From NCBI RefSeq assembly GCF_020085105.1, contig NC_058055.1:11299822-11363821 (forward strand): 64,000 bases of DNA, read 5' to 3'. This stretch comes from Siniperca chuatsi. Taxonomy: Eukaryota; Chordata; Actinopteri; Centrarchiformes; Sinipercidae. Under the pieces are notes generated by a model. It did no database searches. It was not told the origin of the DNA and saw nothing but the letters and a program-made list of their open reading frames with translations. The position numbers and the translations under genes are program-made. Of the stretch, positions 55,003 through 64,000 are shown in pieces. Numbering within the stretch: position 1 is the first letter of the stretch; each line of letters begins with the position of its first letter.

Positions 55003-58000
55003 AACAAGATGGTGGTTTTATAGATAATAATTTGAGTTCTACAGTGAATTGCCTCATCGTTTGATGAGTCCACATTCTGTAAAAACCACAGAGGGGATAA
55101 GGAAGGGGTTTTGTTAGTTGTTTGTTTTTTTTGCTTTGGCCAACACAAACATAAGTGTGCTTTTGTCTACATCCTTTGTACCTGCCACACAAAGAGTTAA
55201 AATGTTGTCATCAAAATTATTTATGTATCACTTTAGTTTTTCAAACAACTCATATAAAAGTTGATGGAAAATATACTTTTAGTGCTCATTAAGCAATGGG
55301 ACAGCTAATGTCTGAACAGCACTCCAAATTTTAGTCATCAGTGGCTACTTTGAATAATAATTTTTGTACAAAATATGCAGGCTTCAAACCATCTCTTCAC
55401 ATGCCTCTTCCTGGATACACACGTTTAATTGTTTAATACCCACTGATAAACAGACTGTTTACATTTATGAGATATGTATTGTGTGTAAACAGGGAAAAGG
55501 TACAAGGAATCCAATTTTCACATCTGTTTTGGGAGTAAGATACCTTCCCATTCAAATTCTCATTTAAACACGCAGATAGTCATTTTCAGTTTATTGTGAT
55601 TCTCCTCGAGTGCCTGAATTTTAATGTCTTTCAATTAACAGGGAGAACAGAAATGTGCTAAAAGTTCCCTGTAAGAGGCTTCAGGTTGTTTTTAGTGTCA
55701 ACTAATTAATCAAATAGGCTCACTTGTAAAAAAATACGTGTATTCAGTTTGGATGCAGCCAAAAAATTCAAAAGTAGACATCAATACAGTTATAATGTTG
55801 CTTAGGAGTCAACATGGTCAATTCAGGTTTGTTATCTTTTACAGTAGTAGCTCTGCTTTTCATTTCCCTATATTTTTAATAGTTGTTCTTTGTGATCATT
55901 CAGTTGAATATTTCTTCCTTTTTTTCACATAATCCCCTTTCATGATCATCTGTACAGTGTGCAATGAGACAAATCAATTCCCCAAGTTAAACATATGTTC
56001 CCTATAACTGTACATACTGAATCTGATTGTTTAAAAAAAATGCTTAGAAGACAAGCCATGTTGAACTGTTAGAAGAATGTAAATTTTGTGTACAGTTGTC
56101 TTCAGTTTTTTTTTTCTTTTTTTTTTACTTAATGTAAACTAACTGGCTGCACAATATCGACAGGAAAAGGCATCAGAGTGATATCTTACTTTCAGTTTGT
56201 GTTTTATGTTTACATGTCAGGATATTGAATTGACCCTGTTGAAATGATTTAGTATAAGTGAAACACAGTTGAGAGTATGTTTTGAACGTTTGATATGAGA
56301 AGCTTGTTGAATTGATAAAAAAAAAACATCTTAAAAACCCTAAAAGTGTCTTAAATATGTGTCTTTAAAAGTGAGTCTTTCCCCATTCAGTATATAGTAT
56401 TTTCATTGGCAGAGGCCTGAGAGCCAGGTTCAACTGTATGTAGGAAAGAAAGCTGACCAATGTTGAACCGCAGGTAGAGGTCCCAGAAGTCGCTGTATTA
56501 ATTCTGTAAAATGAATACCCCAGCACAGCTGTGCAGAAAATATTTTGAGTTTGTAATGTGAGGGATTATCATCTGGAAACATACAGATTTACAACGATAA
56601 AATCAATGCAATATAATTTACAACATGCAATGTGGATACCAGTCATACATGCTGTTTGGGTTAAGCTTTTCAGCAAGTTTCTTTAACGGCCACCAAGGGG
56701 CAACATTATGAATCCCCCTGCCTGTGTGTGCAAAATTGCATTAGCAAAGTTCAAAGCACGGGCTAAAATTAGGCAAGAGGGATGCTTGTTGAAGGAGAAA
56801 TTTAATACAACCTGCAACCTGCCCACCATAATTGTATTACAGCTGGCGAGGGAGTGGGTAAATCTGAACAACAAATGGACACCTGCAGTGGATCAAATTT
56901 GATACGATCCTAAACTGAGTAAGTAGCCTAAAGTCATTGCTGCATGAGTAAGTTCATTGATTTTCCTAGACTAGTTCATAGCTGCTGCTGAGCTACACCC
57001 TTACAGCTGGACAGGACAAGGTAGGCAAACAGTTGGCAGTCTGGACCACATAAAGTAGGTGTGTGTAAAAGAGTTTTCTGCAGGGGCATTCTTTACTGGT
57101 TTCTATTTGAATCACCATGTTTCCTCAGCATTTTCAGTCATCTGCTTAAAATGAATCTGCAGGTTGTCAGTGCTCAGGCCTGATGCTGTTTAACTTCTGC
57201 AAGTCAGGTTTGAATTATCAGACTCTCCGACATTTGGTTGCACTGCAGCTCTCTCACAACATCCCATCATGCCCATTTTCTTTCTGCACCTGGCAGAGCC
57301 ACACCAGTCCCCATGAGGACAGAGAGGAATTTCACACTAATCTAATATCCTCGCCACTCATCTGGGAAGTCTTCCTGACATTTAGTACATTTCCTCATCC
57401 TGATTCCTGACTAGTGGCACATTCTGTGCTCTCTGGATCTCTGAGATCCAAGTATATTTTTTTATTTCTGCCTTCAGGTGTTTTCACTCTGATAAAAACT
57501 CAAAGAAAATATTATATGTACACTAGAGCTGAAACGATCAGTGGATTAATGATTTAGCTCAAGAGAAAATTAATCGTGTTGTTGTCTATTGTCTTGTTAG
57601 ATTGTATATTAAATATATTTTAGTTTTGGACAATTGGTCGTACAAAAGAAATCTGAATGTCACATTGGGCTCTGGGAAACTGGGATCACCAGTTTTCACC
57701 ATTTTATAGACAAAACAATTAATAGAGAAAATAATCGGCAGATTAATTTTTAATGAAAATGTTGTTTGGTTGTAGCCATTGCGCAGATTATTGGCTTAGA
57801 TTGTAGAAAGCTCTCCATTAATAGCTATCACTTTGGAGGAAAAAATATGATCTATCGTATGAATCATTAATGGAAAGTAAGGAATAATAACTAAAAAGCA
57901 TTCTGGTTGTAATTTACTTGGCTTGACTTCTAAGAATGTGATATAATATGTCATAAGAAAGACAAAACTGCAGAGCTGCAAGCATTGCAAGAGTCTTAGT

Positions 58001-58215
58001 GGAACATTTCCACATGGTGTCACTGTAGCACAGATTGTTGTGGTGCTATTTCATTTACAAAATGACCTTTGGTGTGACTAACAGTTTGAGAGGCTCAGAG
58101 CATCACAAATCATGCTCCAGCATGGTGATATTTCGCTCGATTTGTATATTTGAATTCTCTAAACTCCCCTGTATGTGAGGTAATGAATAGTTTGACATGT
58201 GTATTGGCTTATTTT
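55003..58215. other. Intergenic DNA downstream of kat5
   Basis: No gene is recognised on either strand. One MITE copy lies at 57533-57745. Poly-T and poly-A runs occur near 56107-56128 and 56320. Confidence 0.6.
57533..57745 (-). mobile_element. Teleost MITE, reverse-oriented copy
   Basis: Starts gagctgaaacgatcagtgga and ends aattaatagagaaaataatcggcagattaa, the two subterminal blocks of the family with most of the centre lost. It reads in the opposite orientation to 61487-61690. Confidence 0.65.
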
Positions 58216-58592
58216 TCAGATTAAAACAACGCTGAACAGGAGGAAACTCCCAAAACACCTTCTGACCGCTGATAAACACACGCTGAGGTATGCTTGTTTT
58301 TAAGAAAACTGTATAGCCGCTATCAACAAGTGCCTCCGTTTAAATTTTTCTTATCTCTGCGAGACACACACCACCGACAACGCAGGCTGCTTCTCCTCCC
58401 CGCCCCCAACCCCAGACCTGAGCCACTGACCTGGTAACACACACACAGCCATATGGTACGGCCAGGACGAGGCTCCATACAGTAATTAGGGGGATGGTGC
58501 CGGACACTTGGCTCTGCTGCAGTGTAGGTTAAGCAGCATGGTTCCTCTCCTCTCCTGAAAATCATTAAATGGTTTATCCACATTCACAGGTA

Positions 58593-58617
58593 TGTGTGTG
58601 TGTGTGTGTGTGTGTGT
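58593..58617 (+). repeat. (TG)n microsatellite
   Basis: About twelve TG units; a (CA)n tract follows at 58730-58761. Confidence 0.9.
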
Positions 58618-58729
58618 TACACTCCTGCGCTCTCATTGTTCTTAAGCAGGTTGGTTGTTTGTTATGGTCTCGACCCACACTGGCTACGTTTGGGGAGTAC
58701 ACAGAGGTGTCTACAAATAAACAGATTGT

Positions 58730-58761
58730 CACACACACACACAAACACACACACCACACAC
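58730..58761 (+). repeat. (CA)n microsatellite
   Basis: Interrupted CA repeat, opposite in phase to the nearby TG tract. Confidence 0.9.
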
Positions 58762-59156
58762 TGCCATTTTCACCTTTGCCCCTGAGCTTTTATCTCTCTT
58801 GTGCAGAAATGTTGGTTTTGGCAAAGAAGAATGAGACTTTGAAAGAAGGTGTTTGATACTGCGAATGCTCAATATAATAGTAAAAGAGAGATTTCGAAAT
58901 TGTGGGAGGTGACTATCTTGATACAACATTGCATCAGCATCTAATCTGCCACATTTCTGGTTGTGCGTATCATGTTGTTAAATGAGAATCTTGAGTCCTT
59001 GATTCAGCATATTTTTAATAAATACAGTCTTGCCACTTAAGCATTTAGAATTTCACACAGAGAGCTCTCCTCTTGGCCGCTGCTGTCCGTTGCTGCCTCA
59101 ACCTCTCTTTGACAGGGAGATGAGGAGGGGGGGAGGAGAGAGAGGCTGGGTAAAGC

Positions 59157-59159
59157 TGT

Positions 59160-59205
<46 letters not shown>

Positions 59206-59206
59206 G
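59157..59206 (+). repeat. Compound (TG)n(AG)n microsatellite
   Basis: About thirteen TG units pass directly into about eleven AG units. Confidence 0.92.
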
Positions 59207-59552
59207 TAGGAGAAAGAGGGGGTTGGCTTTAGTGTGATGTGAATGGAATAGAATCAGCACGAGAGGGAGAAAGAGGGAGGAGGACAGCACAAATCAACCT
59301 GCCTCTTGACTCTAACAACAGAATAGAGGAGCCGGTAGACACAGAGATCGGGAAGTGTGTGTGCGTTCTGTTGCTTTATTTTATTTTTGGAGAGAGGAAG
59401 AGAACGGCAGACAGGAGGAACTGAAGGAGGGGGAGAAAGAGCCTCACCGTGGAGATAGATAGCAGAAAAATGCTGTCATGGGGAGAGAAGGGGAGGGAGT
59501 CGGCAGAGAGGAACAGGATGAGACAAGGCAGGACCGAGCAGAGCTGAAATGT
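59207..59552 (+). promoter_or_regulatory. Candidate 5' UTR exon of a gene beyond the right edge
   Basis: A strongly purine-rich plus-strand stretch ending at a good donor (gtggag followed by GTAAGC, 59553). It contains a short upstream-type frame, MLSWGEKGRESAERN, closed by a stop at 59547. The composition and position fit a long 5' UTR exon, but no coding exon follows before 64000. The gene cannot be identified. Confidence 0.3.
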
Positions 59553-59845
59553 GGAGGTAAGCCTTTTTACTTTGTGTATTGAGATCACGGAGAATTCACA
59601 TTCCAGCCCCCCTGTGTCCTCTTTCTGATGATAATGAATTCAGATAGATGGATCTGCACACCGTGTATGCCACATACCTCTGTATAGGCATGCTCTTATA
59701 CTCACACAATCCAACCAGAGACAATGTATGAGAGCAATAGATATGAAATAATGGCATGGCATCATCTCATCATCGTCCAGCTTGCCCTCCCTCTGCCTCT
59801 CTACCCATTGTGTTGTTGTCAGCGCTTTAAAAATGCATTTTCCTC

Positions 59846-60030
59846 AGTGAGCTAAGGTGCCCTGTACGTACCATTTACACGCGACATTGTAGGTTTGAAT
59901 CCAGCTCACAACCTTTGTCGCATTTCATCCCCGGCCTCCCCCCCTCCCCTCCTCCTCCTCTACCGACACTAACCCCCCATCATCTTTCCTGTCTCTCTCC
60001 ATTGTGCACTCTCCAATGAGGCAGGATTGT
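59846..60030 (+). mobile_element. Old, diverged tRNA-derived SINE
   Basis: gtttgaatccagctcacaac, with cctttgtcgcatttcatccc and a pyrimidine-rich tail, matches the B-box and body of the SINE type at 38452-38627 in order. The A-box half is badly decayed. Confidence 0.6.
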
Positions 60031-60104
60031 CTTAAAAACAGCGTTATGACATTGTCAAGAAGCCACTGCGAAACTGGTTTGCAGGACTCGGAGATGAGGG
60101 CAAG

Positions 60105-60139
60105 GTGGAGGGAGGAGGGGAGGGGAGGGGAGGGAGGGA
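60105..60139 (+). repeat. G-run cluster (possible G-quadruplex)
   Basis: At least five runs of three or four G separated by one or two A, on the plus strand. Confidence 0.6.
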
Positions 60140-60815
60140 CACTGAGAGAATGAAAGAGAGACAGAGAGAAAGAAGATGCAGGAACAAAAAGAGGAGCAGG
60201 ATTATTTTTTTCTAGATACATCTTTTTAAAGAGAAAAAAAGGTGTCAGTCTGTGGTGTGCAGGGGATATGTGTGGATAAAGAGCATTGTAACACTACTGC
60301 ATGTGATGTGCACAAACAATGATGGAATGGAGAACCACAACCGGAATTGGGGTGTTGTTTTCAAGGTGGCAGAGAAAATGAGGGATGCGGGAGTCAGGGC
60401 CCCCCTCACCCTCCTCACCACCCCCTGCACTCTCTAATTTAGGATGAGGCTGTGTGTTTACGAGACGTTAGGGTTTCATGGGATGGATAAGGCTGCTGAA
60501 GATAAAGAAAGGCAGGGATGGAGAGATGGGGGGGGGGTTGGAGAGACAAGCAGCAGCTTACATAAGCCAGTGCACTCAAAGGACGGGCCATTTAATTTAC
60601 ATTGGGCCGCATGGCTCCTCATGCAATGTGGTATTCACTGTGGTTGACATTAGCATTTTAAACAATAAAACGCAGTTCAGCCTGACATGATGGAAGGAAG
60701 GTTGTGTGATGACTGAATGTGACTTGATCTTGATGGCATTGTGTTTGTGTTCCTGGCCAGACTGGCAGGAGGGTGTGATGTTTTTCATCAGGGTCAACTT
60801 TGAATGCAGGATTGT

Positions 60816-60819
<4 letters not shown>

Positions 60820-60893
<74 letters not shown>
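60820..60893 (+). repeat. Long (TG)n microsatellite
   Basis: About 37 uninterrupted TG units; the longest simple repeat in the window. The open frames here on both strands are artefacts of the repeat. Confidence 0.97.
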
Positions 60894-60896
<3 letters not shown>

Positions 60897-61486
60897 ATCC
60901 ACCTTGTTTTACTGTACCTACAGTTATTCTTTATGCTAAATGATAAGTATGTCTGCATGAAGTGCACTGACATAACGGTGCTACCAGTATGCATCCTATT
61001 CATCCAACTCAGCTGCTGTTGACTTTTGTTCTGCTGCCATCCACTTTGTATATCAAAATAGTAAAATTCTCAGTCAAACAGTATATTTAGCAAATGCAAA
61101 CACTAGCAGCATCTTAATCCAGAGTGTACTTGTGTATTATTTGATAGAGCAGGTGCCAAAATGTATTTAAAAGCCTGCTAATACCAGAATAACTGAGGCC
61201 ATTGTAGTCTATAATTTGCTTTCTGTGTCCATAAAAATTTTATGATAGATTTTTTTTGCCACACAAAACTGTTTTATTTATTGCCCTCTCTCCTGAAGAC
61301 AGTTTTTCTAAGTCAAACTGATGGAAATTAAAGTAGTTTAGCAATTAGCACCAGCTGGTTTTCATTATTTTCCATAACTGAATCACCCCGATAACATGTG
61401 TGACGATTACATGTCTGCCTGCTATTACTAAGGAGTCACAGATTTGTATGTGAGTGGTAATGAGAGAAGTAAGAGAAGTTTGGATT

Positions 61487-61690
61487 ATGGCTGCAACTAA
61501 CAATTTCTTTTCAGAATTTTCATTATCGAATAATTGTTTGGCTAAAATCACAATTTCACAGAGCGCAAGCTGACATATTCAGATTGCTTGTTTTGTCTGA
61601 CCAACAGTCTAAAACAAAGAAATGACTTAAATGATTTTTCAGTGATCAAAATTGTTGCAATCCATGAATTGACTAATTGTTTCAGCTCCA
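61487..61690 (+). mobile_element. Teleost MITE, best-preserved copy
   Basis: Begins ggctgcaactaacaatttct, contains cattatcgaataattgtttg and gttttgtctgaccaacagtc, and ends gactaattgtttcagctcc. The terminal cagctcc against ggctgcaac indicates short imperfect inverted ends. Confidence 0.7.
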
Positions 61691-64000
61691 GTTTGGATAC
61701 TGTGACATCCAGGATATGAGCACATTTTGGAGTCTGATCTGGTCTGGACACATTTGACACACTTGATGCACATGACACTTTACGATCAGTCCTCATGAAG
61801 TTTCTGCATTAATGTATTGGGACTCAGTGTGTTGTTCTTCAGTCCAGCAGCAGTCGAACTGGAGGCGACACAGTTATTTGACACGTTTAATATGTGAAAC
61901 TATGAACAAATCCAAAAAGACTCCTGTAAGCTGACACTAAAGTTGTTTGTTGTCCAAGCTAAAAGAAATAAACTGAAATGACCATGACCAAAAAATAGCA
62001 GACATACACAAAGGTTCTGTTTTTTTTAGTGGAATCATTTGCAACTGAGGGGTGTCTTTTCCTATGAGAGGCTTCTTCTGTGGGACTCGTACTATTCCAG
62101 GTTGAGTGGGAGGGGAGCAGAGTCAGAGGACACTCTTGAAACAAACGGCCTACTTTTATTTCCTGCACCAAAGAAGAGCCAAGAGAGCTTGACTGTCATG
62201 TTATGGATTCAGTTTTGGTTCTTATTGTCTAGCAGAGAGGTCATTCCCTTAAAATAATCCCTGAATGTTCCCTTGGTTTCTTTTATGCCAACTGTAACTT
62301 CTGACATCAAAAACCATCATCATTGTTGTGAAACCAAATCATAAAAAGATACAAAGAATTGTAGAAGAGAGCTATGTTTTCGTTGTTTGCCCTTTTAAAT
62401 GCAGGTGGAGAAGTGAATAACCTTTGTCTGCTTTACACTGAATAATGACGATGACAGTTTGTTAGCAGCATCACACAGTTGTGCAGTAAGATTGAGTCAC
62501 TGTCAGGGCCGTTAGATCCAGGCCGATGTCTCCTGGTGCTGTTTGTCTGCCAGGATTTTGACTTTAGCTCACATTATCTGTCCTGTTTCTGTACAGAATG
62601 ATACTATGACTCCTAAAATGACTCTCTGTCCACAGAGCATCAGTTTCGCCAGACCACAGTCAACAATCAGCAGTCTTCACTTGACAATGCAAGGAAAATT
62701 CAGGCAGCCATGTATTTGTATTTGTTGTCCTTGTTGTCCAAAATCCAGCACAGATATGAACAAAGTGACTTTGATCTGTTTTTGCACTCAGTCATTGAGA
62801 TGAACATGTTGCAAGGTTACCAGGCAGATTTTGTTCTGGTCTGAGTCAGCATCGTATCATTCTTCTCATTTGGAGCCATTTTGCATGGCTACACCCCGGC
62901 AGGCTCCCTGTGGGGGCTCAGCGAGGAAGGCAGTTGGACAGGCGGAGCATTATCCTCATCGGATGGCAAGATGCTGGCAGTGTAAGCCACCGGGAGTATC
63001 CTCTTAGCTTGTGCTCTCTGTTGTCACCTGTCCCCCACTGGCTGCTGGTCTTAATGGAAGATCAGGCCTCATTAGTTTTTGTCCGAGTGTTGACCTTTTT
63101 TTAGCCATCCAGTAGCACAGTTAAGAAAGAGCAGAACATTTTTTAAGAGAATGACTCATTCAGAGTGTGGGACAGAGTAGGACTGCACAGTTGAGATAAA
63201 TTAGTATGACAAATATTCAGTGAGATTTGTATCATTTAGGGAGTCAATTCTCAATAGCTACAGAATCGCTGTTGTCTTTTTGAAATGTATCAATTAAAGA
63301 CTAAGCTTTCAAAACGTTCCTGAATGATTTTGCAGCACCCACTGTCTGCACAAAACAATTCTGTTGGGTGTTTAAAATGACACAAAGGAATAATTATATT
63401 CCTTGATATATTTAATCTCCCTTTCGAAACCCCTCACAAAATCCATTGGCTGTGCGAGTGTAAAGTCAGGGATGAACAAAGAAATAGGTGCTTCAAGTAC
63501 AAAGAACATTATCATTATTGATGAGTCATGTTTTAGACCTATTTAAATAAATGATTTTGTAATAGTTTTGATAATTATTGTACTTTGCATGGAGAGAGAA
63601 AGAGAGAAGAAGATCAACAAAATCCTGATGCTAGAGTCCTAAAATATGTGGAAGCTGCTGCCTTCATGAGACATATTTATGTAAGCATCTGCTGTGAATA
63701 CTTATGTTTCTATCTGTTATATTAAAAATCCCTCAACACATACCATGTTCGCATGTTGTAGTACTTTGGAGTTTATTGTCCTTAATCCCAAAGTCCCTCT
63801 CAGTTATGTCATACATACATTAAACCATTAAGCGGTGCAGTGGCTCCTTCTCATTGTTCACGTTGCTATTACAGGAGAAGTACACTCAAGGGTATTCAGA
63901 GCCACTGAAAGCAGACCAGGACCAACCATTCAGGCTCGCACCACGTCACTTCATCGCCATACTTGGCAGATAAAGATCAAAAAGGCAGAAAATATCCCAT
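61691..64000. other. Non-coding right end of the window
   Basis: No exon or clear repeat was recognised on either strand. If the exon-like stretch at 59.2-59.55 kb is real, this would be its first intron. Confidence 0.5.

Noticed and set aside
60597-61003. Open frames of HTHTHT and VCVCVC repeats
   Set aside because: Translations of the (TG)n tract.

Overview
The window is teleost nuclear DNA. Its genes are split by many canonical GT-AG introns, their proteins align along their full length with vertebrate orthologues, and the non-coding DNA holds (CA)n/(TG)n microsatellites, tRNA-derived SINEs, L2-like and I-like LINE remnants and many short terminal-inverted-repeat elements of kinds that recur in ray-finned fish. 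There are no bacterial operons, CRISPR arrays or phage genes. The species cannot be named from the sequence.

Layout, left to right. (1) 1-4853 is most likely intron 1 of c2cd2l (minus strand), whose first coding exon is 4854-5210 with candidate 5' UTR exons at 5211-5295 and from 5608 upward. (2) dpagt1 (plus, 9 coding exons, 8252-11528, 406 aa) is head to head with c2cd2l. (3) hinfp (plus, 9 coding exons, 13437-17218, 486 aa). (4) A small secreted one-sushi-domain protein (plus, 5 exons, 18571-19877, 217 aa), tail to tail with (5) a small secreted protein that resembles the C-terminal domain of transcobalamin (minus, 4 exons, 21491-22601, 140 aa). (6) abcg4 (plus, 14 coding exons, 26460-38320, 642 aa) with a candidate 5' UTR exon near 24.2-24.8 kb and a long intron 1. 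(7) A transposon-rich gap, 42-46.8 kb, holding an L2-like LINE 3' end joined to an antisense I-like LINE remnant. (8) kat5/Tip60 (plus, 14 coding exons, 46809-54566, 519 aa), whose start codon is only about 90 bp from that LINE. (9) 54.6-64 kb has no recognisable coding gene; a purine-rich stretch near 59.2-59.55 kb ending in a good splice donor may be the 5' UTR exon of a gene lying beyond the window.

I joined the exons of all multi-exon genes by hand. The splice phases are consistent throughout and the totals are whole numbers of codons. From memory, c2cd2l, dpagt1, hinfp and abcg4 are also neighbours on human chromosome 11q23, so this is a conserved block; kat5, which I recall on human 11q13, is an addition. 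The genes are not one pathway: they cover ER-plasma membrane lipid exchange (C2CD2L), the first step of N-glycan assembly (DPAGT1), histone-gene transcription (HINFP), sterol export (ABCG4) and histone H4/H2A acetylation (KAT5).

I found no clearly new molecular system. The observations most worth a second look are the LINE remnant abutting the kat5 start, a hAT-like element nested in a TTAA-flanked element with its empty-site copy in the same window, a MITE in the kat5 intron where mammals carry an alternative exon, and the two small secreted-protein genes inserted between hinfp and abcg4.
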